In this document: positions 27,267 to 34,216 of the stretch, piece by piece
How the letters are laid out: each line of letters begins with the position of its first letter
Position numbering within the stretch: position 1 is the first letter of the stretch
Assembly (NCBI GenBank): GCA_038204465.1
Contig: JBBRCX010000002.1
Coordinates: 1-64,000 of the forward strand
Length of the DNA: 64,000 nucleotides
Direction: 5' to 3'
Origin: JBBRCX01 sp038204465
Lineage (GTDB): Bacteria; Planctomycetota; Phycisphaerae; Tepidisphaerales; Tepidisphaeraceae
Notes under the pieces: generated by a model
Databases searched by the model: none
The model's input: the letters and a program-made list of their open reading frames with translations, nothing else
What the model was told of the DNA's origin: nothing
Made by a program: the position numbers and the translations under genes

Positions 27267-27962
27267 TCACCACTGCGCTTCTTCAAACGGGCTGCTCGCC
27301 GGTTTGACCTTCGGTTTGGGCAGCATGTGCATCAGCGCCTTGGCTAGCCCTGCATCGCCTGCGCCGCCGATCCGAATGTTCAACGGTGAGCCCTTCAACA
27401 GGGTCGTCTGCGACGGATGGATCTCCTTCCCGCTGCTCGCCATCTCCAGGAACCTCGCCTTCGAGAAAACCTGCGGCGTCAGAAGATTCATGAATCGCGA
27501 CGGCGCGTGATGAGCCAGCGGGCTTCCCCCTTCATCGACTTCCACCAGCACCGAGCGCATCGCCGAAGCCAGGCTGACCGCTTCGTAGTTTTCTGCCGCT
27601 TCCATCAATGCTTCGATATCCGAGTAGGGGACGAGCGGGCGGGCCGCGTCGTGAATAATGACGTGCGTGCATTCAGCGGCCAGGTTTTCCTTCCCCGCCG
27701 CCAGTTGATCCATCCACCTCGGCCCGCCACTGATGAGTTTAACGCCCGAAAACCCCAGGTGCGGGCCGTATTTTCGTTTCGCCTCCTCCATCTCGTCGCT
27801 CAGCACCGCCAACTGAATCTGCTTCACGTTCTCGCGGTTGAGGAACAACTCGACGCTGCGCAGCAGCGCCTCGCGCCCATCCAGCTTGACGAACGCGCCG
27901 CCCGCCTCCGCGCCCTGTCCCGGCGGGGCCGCGGTCAAAACCAGTACGCTGAAGACGGCCAT
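27267..27962 (-). CDS. Degenerate IspD-like cytidylyltransferase homolog
   Basis: 231 residues; ATG 27962 has AAAGGAGTGG upstream. Overall shape and motifs VIIHDAARPLVPYSDIEALMEAA and LTPQVFSKARFLEM match 2-C-methyl-D-erythritol 4-phosphate cytidylyltransferase (IspD), of the MEP isoprenoid pathway. The nucleotide-binding loop, normally AAGxGxRMGxxxPK, reads TAAPPGQGAEAGGAFVK here: the Arg and the Met-Gly are gone. The Asp and Arg of HDAARP remain, and the usual TQTPQ is TPQ only. It may be a diverged IspD or a paralog with a different or lost activity. Confidence 0.78.
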   Translation of the reverse strand: MAVFSVLVLTAAPPGQGAEAGGAFVKLDGREALLRSVELFLNRENVKQIQLAVLSDEMEEAKRKYGPHLGFSGVKLISGGPRWMDQLAAGKENLAAECTHVIIHDAARPLVPYSDIEALMEAAENYEAVSLASAMRSVLVEVDEGGSPLAHHAPSRFMNLLTPQVFSKARFLEMASSGKEIHPSQTTLLKGSPLNIRIGGAGDAGLAKALMHMLPKPKVKPASSPFEEAQW

Positions 27963-28596
27963 CGCACCACTCCTTTGCAAAAACAGTATATCGCGCCCAC
28001 CATGGACGCCAGCGGCAGCGATCCTTCCGCCGCGTCTCGCTCCGCCCCGATCCCCCCAAATCGCTCCCTCGTGAGAAACCATAGTGGGCTTTGGTGGGCT
28101 TTTGCGACCTTTGCCGACCCTCCACCTTCCCGTAGCCACCCGCCGATCCCACCCGACGACCCCATCCCCAACCCATCCGCGCGTGCGACCGGCCCGAACC
28201 CGCGCATGAGTTCCCTTCAACCTCATCTTCACCCGTCAAAGAGCGCCGCGACGCACCCATCGAAGAACCATCATTCATTCTACGTTCTTTCATTACCCGG
28301 ATCAACCCGTAGTTTCTATTTTTTCGCGATTCACAACCCTCGCCGGGAAACTCTCCGCCAGCGTCGAAGCGGTGATCGATCTCGCTTCCCCGAACGCGTC
28401 CCCTGCCGTAGCACGGGCGTCCCGCCCGTGCCGAAAGAGTCAGGCACGCAACTGATCTCAATCCCGCAAATCACCGGCCCAAAGACTCAAACAACGGGGA
28501 ACCACGACAATGCCTTAAGCGCGCTGACGCCATCCCGCCCAGGCAAATGCCCAGCATCCATCCCGCCAGAAGATGTGTCCGTGAAGATGTGTCTGT
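27963..28596. other. Long gene-free stretch upstream of tRNA-Ile
   Basis: About 630 bases without a convincing gene. It holds the ispD-like promoter region and a family 2 REP palindrome at 28408. Codon-like frames on both strands are Pro/Ser/Arg-rich noise. Confidence 0.5.
28408..28432 (+). repeat. REP-like palindrome, family 2 (copy B)
   Basis: Reads TAGCACGGGCGTCCCGCCC then GTGC, hairpin arms GCACGGGCG and CGCCCGTGC around TCC. Matches copies at 11363 (inverted), 34000, 34094 and 40267. Confidence 0.75.
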
Positions 28597-28624
28597 TTGA
28601 CACGCCGCCGGCACGTTTTACAAT
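28597..28624 (+). promoter_or_regulatory. Sigma-70-type promoter for tRNA-Ile
   Basis: A perfect -35 TTGACA (28597-28602), 16-base spacer, and TACAAT -10 (28619-28624), 30 bases ahead of the tRNA 5' end. This is the best sigma-70 match I find in the window. Confidence 0.75.
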
Positions 28625-28654
28625 TCCCCATCCGCCCCCGGCGGCACGATCTAC

Positions 28655-28728
28655 GGGCTCGTAGCTCAGTTGGTTAGAGCGCGTCCCTGATAAGGACGAG
28701 GTCACAAGTTCGAATCTTGTCGGGCCCA
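28655..28728 (+). tRNA. tRNA-Ile (GAT)
   Basis: A full cloverleaf folds: acceptor GGGCTCG with CGGGCCC (one T-G pair), D arm GCTC...GAGC, anticodon stem CGTCC/GGACG with loop CTGATAA (anticodon GAT), T arm ACAAG/CTTGT with loop TTCGAAT, and discriminator A. CCA is not encoded. It stands alone, not inside an rRNA operon, and is followed by accessory-looking genes. Confidence 0.96.
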
Positions 28729-28825
28729 TTATCGCCGGACGGCGAAACCGATTGATAGTGCAAGGAAAAAACCAATACAACCCTGATGTGGCGGCGATCG
28801 ACGGATCTATTGGCAAGATGTCGTC

Positions 28826-29116
28826 ATGATCACCAAAAACGACATCCTCGAACGCCGCGATAAGATCATCGCTATTGCCAAACAATATGGCGCATCGGAC
28901 ATCCGCGTCTTTGGATCGGTCGCTCGGGGCGATGCCACGCAATTCTCCGATGTGGATTTCGTTGCCCGCTTTGAGCCCGGCCGCTCGCTCTTCGATCAGG
29001 GCGGTCTGCTGATGGACCTACGGGAGCTTTTGGGTGTAAACGTCGATCTCATCTCGGAAGGCGCACTCACCGGTCGATTCGGCCAAATCGTCCGTAACGA
29101 GGCGGTGCCGTTATGA
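28826..29116 (+). CDS. mntA: MntA-type nucleotidyltransferase antitoxin
   Basis: 96 residues. Minimal nucleotidyltransferase with the exact GSX10DXD motif (GSVARGDATQFSDVD) and a third acidic residue in VNVDLIS. In characterised MntA/HepT pairs this protein neutralises the HEPN toxin by adding AMP units to its active-site Tyr. Its stop overlaps the hepT start as ATGA, so translation is coupled. It begins about 100 bases after tRNA-Ile. Confidence 0.9.
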   Translation: MITKNDILERRDKIIAIAKQYGASDIRVFGSVARGDATQFSDVDFVARFEPGRSLFDQGGLLMDLRELLGVNVDLISEGALTGRFGQIVRNEAVPL

Positions 29117-29463
29117 GGTCGGACCGCCTGCGCCTGCAGGATATTATCGACGCCATCGAAGTTGTCGCTCAATATCTTCCCGCCGACCGCGCCACCTTTG
29201 ACCGCGATCCCCCGCTCCAATCCCACATCTACCGCCACGTCATGATTGTTGGCGAGTCCGCCTGGAGCCTGTCTCAAGCGATGAAAGAGCAGAACCCTCT
29301 GATTCCCTGGAAGCAAATCGAAGGCATGCGCCACATTATGGTTCACGACTACTTCAAGGTGGATTGGGACATTGTTTTCGCCCCTGCCAGAGACCAGATG
29401 CCCGCACTCAAGCCTCAAATTGAATCCATGCTTGCCTCGCTGCCGGATGCCCCGCAACCATGA
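29113..29463 (+). CDS. hepT: HepT-type HEPN toxin (DUF86)
   Basis: 116 residues, all-helical HEPN fold. The toxin motif RX4HXY is intact: R-HIMV-H-D-Y in GMRHIMVHDYFKVDWD. Family members are RNases inhibited by polyAMPylation of the motif Tyr by their cognate MntA, encoded immediately upstream with a 4-base overlap. Intact motifs in both proteins suggest a working module. Alternative reading: housekeeping HEPN-MNT pair of unknown target. Confidence 0.9.
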   Translation: MRSDRLRLQDIIDAIEVVAQYLPADRATFDRDPPLQSHIYRHVMIVGESAWSLSQAMKEQNPLIPWKQIEGMRHIMVHDYFKVDWDIVFAPARDQMPALKPQIESMLASLPDAPQP

Positions 29464-29534
29464 CTGGCGCCGCCACCTCTTGTCGGCCTCCCCGGGGCTT
29501 CGCTGGTAAAGCAGCGGAGCAAAGCAATCCGCGG

Positions 29535-29981
29535 CTATTTCCCGTTCAACGGCTTGCAGAAGTGAACCAGCCGATTCGCTTCCTGATATCCAAGATGGTG
29601 ATGAGCCTTGAAGCTGACCTCGTTTTCGAACACGCAGTCGCTTGCGATCTCGCGGTAACCGCGCCCGCGCGCCCAATTCTCCGCCGCCTCGACCAGAGCG
29701 CGTCCCACACCCTGTTGCCGCAGGTCAGGATCGACATACCAGCCTTCGATATAACCGACCGGCGAAAATGCGCATCCATCCGCGTATGGCCGTGAACCCG
29801 CCTCGAGAAAGCCTCCCAATCGTCCATCGCGGCGGTCGGCGACGAAGACTGCCAACGAACGACCACAACGGTATCCCGCCATCTCCTCCTGATGTTGGGT
29901 CGTCGGAAGGCCAGGCCAGAGCGCGTCGCGCATTCGGAACCATTCAGCGTCATCGCGAGGCTCGACTAGGCGAATCATCAT
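29535..29981 (-). CDS. GNAT acetyltransferase resembling aminoglycoside 6'-N-acetyltransferase AAC(6')
   Basis: 148 residues from ATG 29981 (or 29978). GNAT acetyl-CoA loop RQQGVGRALV with the preceding strand EGWYVDPDL. The block GFLEAGSRPYADGC..PVGYIEGWYV and the C-terminal FKAHHHLGYQEANRLVHF are typical of AAC(6')-I enzymes, which acetylate the 6' amine of kanamycin, tobramycin and similar drugs using acetyl-CoA. Length is normal. It is convergent with hepT. Function as a resistance enzyme is inference; environmental homologs often have unknown natural substrates. Confidence 0.85.
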   Translation of the reverse strand: MMIRLVEPRDDAEWFRMRDALWPGLPTTQHQEEMAGYRCGRSLAVFVADRRDGRLGGFLEAGSRPYADGCAFSPVGYIEGWYVDPDLRQQGVGRALVEAAENWARGRGYREIASDCVFENEVSFKAHHHLGYQEANRLVHFCKPLNGK

Positions 29982-30040
29982 GAGTGAGTCTTGTGCGGAT
30001 TGCTGAGCGATGCTTGTCAGACGTACGAGCGTTGTGTCCC

Positions 30041-30289
30041 TTATGAACGGTTCGCAATGAGGTCCGGCCCGCAGATCGAAGGCGTGACGCCCTTGAGCAA
30101 CTCCTTTTCCGTCCATTTCTTGCGTGTCTTGGCTCGACGGATCGTAATCGTGTCGCCTTTGACGCGCACGCTCACCGACTCGCCCTCTTTCAGCTTGAGT
30201 TGGTCAACGCCCTCCTGTGGAATGCGAAAACCCAGGCTGTTGCCCCAGCGTGCGACCTTGCTGACTTTCTCAATGGTTCCAACTGCCAT
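30041..30289 (-). CDS. MazE/AbrB-family antitoxin, orphan and C-terminally atypical
   Basis: 82 residues. Residues about 8-52 form a swapped-hairpin AbrB/MazE DNA-binding domain (VARWGNSLGFRIPQEGVDQLKLKEGESVSVRV). It then has WTEKELLKGVTP, where cognate MazE proteins begin the toxin-wrapping tail, but the remaining SICGPDLIANRS does not fit that tail. No MazF/PemK frame follows; the AAC(6')-like gene starts 59 bases downstream. So it looks like an antitoxin that lost its toxin partner. Confidence 0.82.
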   Translation of the reverse strand: MAVGTIEKVSKVARWGNSLGFRIPQEGVDQLKLKEGESVSVRVKGDTITIRRAKTRKKWTEKELLKGVTPSICGPDLIANRS

Positions 30290-30320
30290 GATGCCTCCGT
30301 CAGAATATATCTAGGATCCA

Positions 30321-30366
30321 CTCGGATCGTCTGAGAATCCAGCGGGATGAGATCCGAGGACGATCC
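30321..30366. promoter_or_regulatory. Inverted repeats upstream of the mazE-like gene, possible operator
   Basis: CTCGGATCGTC at 30321-30331 is complementary to GATCCGAG (30351-30358) and to GACGATCC (30359-30366), giving two overlapping pairing options, with a GGATCC palindrome just before. It lies 32-77 bases upstream of the MazE-like start on the minus strand. MazE proteins bind alternating palindromes in their own promoters, so this is a candidate autoregulatory site. Confidence 0.4.
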
Positions 30367-30437
30367 TATCGGCCGCGATTCATGCCGGCTTTTTACTCAC
30401 AAGTTGCGGCTCTCTCATTCCTGTCCCCGACCCCGCC

Positions 30438-31694
30438 TTACATCCCCGGATACAACGTGTTGTTGTAGAGCGTCGGTATTGCCAACGGCTCGGCGTTGGC
30501 ATAAATGCACGCTCCGCGCGAGCCGAAGAGAATGACCTCCTCGCGGCTGTCGCCCCAGACGTCGGCGCGCGTCGCGAAGAAGATGCCGCCGTGCGGGAAG
30601 GGGAACTCGGCGACCAGATCGCCTGCTCCGTCGTAGAGCAGCGCTGGCCTGTTTTCGCCGAGGTTGGGATCGTAGACAAGCAGCGCGTGCGGCCGGCCAA
30701 CTCCGAACCAATCGATCCCGACGACGCCCGCGCTCCAGGTGGATCGCGGGGGCTGGCGCCGCCAGATTTCCCGTCCGTCCAGATCGTAGAGGTGGACCAC
30801 GGCCGGGCTGCCCTCGGCGGTGCGCGGAAATCCAAGATTGGCCACCGCGCATTGGATTTCCGAATCGCTGCGGAACTTGCCGGCCGCGACGTGCTGGGCC
30901 TCGTAGAGGGGATGGCGCCACAACTCGTTGCCGTCAACAGCCAGGCAATGGACTCCCCCGTTGCCGAACAGGAGCCGCCAGGCGCCGTCGGCGGGACGAA
31001 TGATGTATGCCGCGTCCTGGTGAGAGTCGTTGGCATCTTTTTCGAAGAGGACCCTGCCGTCGTGATCGATCAGGACAAAACCCACGAAGACTTCATCTTT
31101 GCCGTCACCATCCACGTCCGCGATCGCGGGACGGTGTCCGGTCGAACCGCTCCAGTGCCACAAAACCTCACCCAGGTGTGACACGCCCCACATGTTCCAG
31201 TAGCGATCCTTCACCACCAGGTCCTCGCGCCGGCCACGACCGGTCAGGTCCGCGAACAAAAAGCAGTCGTCGGCGGGGGCGGGAAGGGGGAAAGTGCTCT
31301 TCTCGTTGCCGGTGAGGCCGTCGAGGACCACCATCGTCGCGTTGCCTTCGTAGCGCCTTGCTCGCTCGCGGTAGGGCCCTTCAAAGAGCTCCGCATATCG
31401 AGCCTGGCGAACGTAGAGCACCTCATTCGCGCCGTCGTTGTCCCAGTCGTAAACCTGCACCGGCAGATCGCCGTAGATCCGGCCATTCTCGGCCGACGGC
31501 GCTCCCACCTGCCACAACTTTTCTCCGAAGATCGTCGTCGCTGTGAGACAGGTAATCTCGCGGGTATGAAAAATGCTCTGTACGAAGAGCAAATCCGGCG
31601 CGCCGTCGCCGTTCAGGTCTCCGATGCGCAGCGTTTCAGCGCCGAAGTCTTGCGAGTGAATGTCGCTGACGAGCTGAGTTTTCGTTTGTTCCAT
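30438..31694 (-). CDS. FG-GAP/VCBS-repeat beta-propeller protein, tandem copy 1
   Basis: 418 residues, no signal peptide. It has several calcium-loop repeats of the D-x-D/N-x-DG type: IGDLNGDGAPDLL, VYDWDNDGANEVL, FADLTGRGRREDL, IADVDGDGKDEVF, fitting an FG-GAP propeller. Such propellers resemble those of rhamnogalacturonan lyases (PL11) and surface binding proteins. It is about three-quarters identical along its whole length to the next gene (31743-32993), with the same C-terminal TLYNNTLYPGM, so they arose by tandem duplication. Function unknown. Confidence 0.82.
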   Translation of the reverse strand: MEQTKTQLVSDIHSQDFGAETLRIGDLNGDGAPDLLFVQSIFHTREITCLTATTIFGEKLWQVGAPSAENGRIYGDLPVQVYDWDNDGANEVLYVRQARYAELFEGPYRERARRYEGNATMVVLDGLTGNEKSTFPLPAPADDCFLFADLTGRGRREDLVVKDRYWNMWGVSHLGEVLWHWSGSTGHRPAIADVDGDGKDEVFVGFVLIDHDGRVLFEKDANDSHQDAAYIIRPADGAWRLLFGNGGVHCLAVDGNELWRHPLYEAQHVAAGKFRSDSEIQCAVANLGFPRTAEGSPAVVHLYDLDGREIWRRQPPRSTWSAGVVGIDWFGVGRPHALLVYDPNLGENRPALLYDGAGDLVAEFPFPHGGIFFATRADVWGDSREEVILFGSRGACIYANAEPLAIPTLYNNTLYPGM

Positions 31695-31742
31695 AATGCG
31701 ATTTGACTCGCGCCACGCTTCCCAACCGATTTTTGCGTCCCA

Positions 31743-32993
31743 CTACATGCCCGGATACAGCGTGTTGTTGTAGAGCGTCGGAAGCGCCAGTGGACCGGCG
31801 TTCGCCCAGATACAAGCACCGCGTGCGCCAAACAGGATCGCCTCCTCGCGGCCATCGCCCCAGACATCGGCGCGCGTCGCATAGAAGGTGCCCTCGCCCT
31901 GGAATGCCAGCTCGACGATCAGGCTGCCCTCGCCGTCGTAGAGCCGCGCCGGCTTGCCTTCGCCGAGGTTGTACACCAGCAACGCCTTCGGCTGTGCTCC
32001 TGCCAACCAATCGATCTCCACGACCGCCGCGCTCCAACTCCCTTTGGGTTGCTCGCGACGCCAGATTTCGCGGCCGTCCAGGTCGTAGAGATAGAGAAAG
32101 GCGGGGCGGCCCTCCGGTGTACGCGGAAATCCACGATCGACCACCGCGACCTGAATCTGCGAGTCGTCGCGGAACCTTCCGGCCACGACGTGCTGGGCTT
32201 CGGTCAGTGGATGATGCCAAAGCTCCCGGCCGTCGACGGCCAGGCAATGAATTCCGCCGTTGCCGAAGAACAGCCGCCACTCTCCGTCGCGGCCCCTCAC
32301 GATGTACGCCGCGTCCTGATGCGCGTCGCCCGCGTCGCGCTCGAATAACACCTTCCCATCGTGATCGATCAGCGCGAAACCCACGAACACTTCATCTCGG
32401 CCGTCGCCGTCGATGTCTGCGATTGCGGGACAGTGTCCCGTCGAGCCGTTCCAATGCCAGAGAACGTCGCCCTCGTGCGACACGCCCCACATGTTCCAGT
32501 AGCGATCCTTCACCACCAGGTCGTCCCGCCGCCCGCGCCCCGTCAGGTCGGCAAACAGGAAGCAGTCGTCAGCCGGCGCGGGAATTGCAAACGAGTTCTT
32601 CTCCCTGCCGGTGCGAGCATCCAGCACCACCATCCTGGCATCGCCTTCGTATCGTTTGGCTCGCTCGAGATAGGGTCCTTCGTAGAGTTCAGCGTATCGA
32701 GCCTGTCGAACATGAAGCACCTCGTTCGCGCCGTCGTTGTCCCAGTCGTAAATCTGCACCGGCAGGTCGCTGTAGATTCGCCCGTTCTCCGCCGATGCCG
32801 TTCCAAACTGCCACAGCTTTTCTCCCAGGCTCGTCGTCGCCGTGAGGCAGGAGATCGCGCGCGTCGCGTAAATGCTCTGCACGAAGAGCAAATCCGGCGC
32901 GCCGTCGCCGTTCAAGTCGCCGATGCGCAGCGTCTCCGCGCCGAAGTCTTGCACGTCAATGTCGCTGACAAGGTAAGTCGATCTTCTTCGCAT
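31743..32993 (-). CDS. FG-GAP/VCBS-repeat beta-propeller protein, tandem copy 2
   Basis: 416 residues from ATG 32993, chosen because it aligns the N terminus with copy 1 (LVSDIDVQDFGAETLRIGDL); the frame is open to 33326 and ATG 33008 is also possible. Same propeller repeats and closing TLYNNTLYPGM as the neighbour, 48 bases away. It is divergent from a PhyH dioxygenase across about 170 bases, hinting at shared control. Confidence 0.82.
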   Translation of the reverse strand: MRRRSTYLVSDIDVQDFGAETLRIGDLNGDGAPDLLFVQSIYATRAISCLTATTSLGEKLWQFGTASAENGRIYSDLPVQIYDWDNDGANEVLHVRQARYAELYEGPYLERAKRYEGDARMVVLDARTGREKNSFAIPAPADDCFLFADLTGRGRRDDLVVKDRYWNMWGVSHEGDVLWHWNGSTGHCPAIADIDGDGRDEVFVGFALIDHDGKVLFERDAGDAHQDAAYIVRGRDGEWRLFFGNGGIHCLAVDGRELWHHPLTEAQHVVAGRFRDDSQIQVAVVDRGFPRTPEGRPAFLYLYDLDGREIWRREQPKGSWSAAVVEIDWLAGAQPKALLVYNLGEGKPARLYDGEGSLIVELAFQGEGTFYATRADVWGDGREEAILFGARGACIWANAGPLALPTLYNNTLYPGM

Positions 32994-33162
32994 GGCGTTC
33001 AGCAGCATGTTAGCGGAATAAATCGCTTGCCAGGGAGCGCCGCTGCCCATTGACCCGATCGGCGTCCGCAGGACGATCGCCGGCCTCGAGGAGTGCCGCG
33101 CGCTCTCGCGCGTGTAAGATCGATCGCGGTTAGAATCAGAGACTCTTTCGATTGGAGGCGCT

Positions 33163-33990
33163 ATGGCATCGGACCAGGTTGTGAAAGGCGGATCGATGGT
33201 TGAAAAGGGCAAGCCGTTCAGCGCAGAGCAGACGGCCCGTCTGGTCGACACCTTCCGCCGCGAGGGGTACGTCCATCTCGGCAACGTCCTCACGCCCGGC
33301 GAGGTCCGCGGCCTGCGCGAGCGCATCGATGCAATCTTCGACGACCCTACCAGCGAACAGACCGGTCACCGAACCGGCGGCTACTTCCTCTTGCGCATCT
33401 TCGAGAAGGACAACATGTTTCGCGACATGCTCGTCCGCGAGCCGATCATCAGCCTCGTGGAGACGCTGCTCGGGCCCGACTGTCACCTGCTGAACGACGG
33501 CGTCGTCCGCAACGACCCCGGCCAGGCGCTGGCGCAATGGCATGTCGACGATCGCGTTTACTTCCCGCTCCCCGAAGGAATCCAAAGCCACGACCGCCGA
33601 ATTCCCATGCCGATCATGGCCATCAATGTGCAGGTATTGCTGAGCGACGTGCCAGCCGACGAATACGGGCCGACGCAGGTCGTGCCCGCCAGCCACTACT
33701 CCGGTCGACCACCCGCAAAGCAGGACCCGACCTTCGAGGGCCGCGGGGCGACCTCCATCCTCGGCAAGGCCGGCGACGTCTATCTGCAGGATTCGCAGAC
33801 CTGGCATCGCGGCGCGCCCAACACCTCCGACCGCCGCCGATACCTCTACCAGATGGCCTACGGCCCGCGCTCTCAGTCGCAGCGCCTCTATCCCTACCTC
33901 AACTACAAAGCGCCCGATCACGTGCTGCAGGACGCGAGCGAGCGGCTCCTGCGCGTCCTCGGAAAACACGAAATGGGCGCCTGGGGATGA
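33163..33990 (+). CDS. Phytanoyl-CoA dioxygenase (PhyH) family protein, paralog 2
   Basis: 275 residues; ATG 33163 has GGAGG upstream. Iron ligands are HxD in AQWHVDDRVYFP and the distal His in TWHRGAPNTSDRRRY. It is clearly paralogous to the 13945-14763 protein (YGPTQVVPASHYSGR shared, same overall layout). Fe(II)/2-oxoglutarate oxygenase of unknown substrate. Divergent from the tandem propeller genes; two REP palindromes follow its stop. Confidence 0.9.
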   Translation: MASDQVVKGGSMVEKGKPFSAEQTARLVDTFRREGYVHLGNVLTPGEVRGLRERIDAIFDDPTSEQTGHRTGGYFLLRIFEKDNMFRDMLVREPIISLVETLLGPDCHLLNDGVVRNDPGQALAQWHVDDRVYFPLPEGIQSHDRRIPMPIMAINVQVLLSDVPADEYGPTQVVPASHYSGRPPAKQDPTFEGRGATSILGKAGDVYLQDSQTWHRGAPNTSDRRRYLYQMAYGPRSQSQRLYPYLNYKAPDHVLQDASERLLRVLGKHEMGAWG

Positions 33991-33999
33991 CCACCCGAC

Positions 34000-34023
34000 G
34001 TAGCACGGGCGTCTCGCCCGTGC
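34000..34023 (+). repeat. REP-like palindrome, family 2 (copy C)
   Basis: TAGCACGGGCGTCTCGCCCGTG with arms CACGGGCG/CGCCCGTG, starting 10 bases after the PhyH stop. One-base loop variation against copy B. Confidence 0.7.
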
Positions 34024-34093
34024 AAACCCATTCCAGAACTTCGCGGCGCCCGGCCACCGCTCCCGCCAGCGTCCCTTGTTGAACTGCGCCAAA

Positions 34094-34118
34094 GTAGCAC
34101 GGCCGTCTCGGCCGTGCA
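34094..34118 (+). repeat. REP-like palindrome, family 2 (copy D)
   Basis: TAGCACGGCCGTCTCGGCCGTGC. Compared with copy C, both arms have changed together (GGGCG to GGCCG and CGCCC to CGGCC), so the hairpin is preserved by compensatory change. Lies between the PhyH gene and nadE, 70 bases from copy C. Confidence 0.7.
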
Positions 34119-34216
34119 GAAACCGCCGAAGTTCCTCAGCGGGGTATCACCAATACTCCACTCTTGCGGAAACTCGACTGCCAAAAATGGATTCTCGCGG
34201 CCGCCGCGCGACCAAT

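Noticed and set aside
28655..30366. Integrase or att duplication for the tRNA-adjacent patch
   Set aside because: No integrase-like frame and no second copy of the tRNA 3' end is visible by eye in this stretch, so an integrated element is not called, only suggested.
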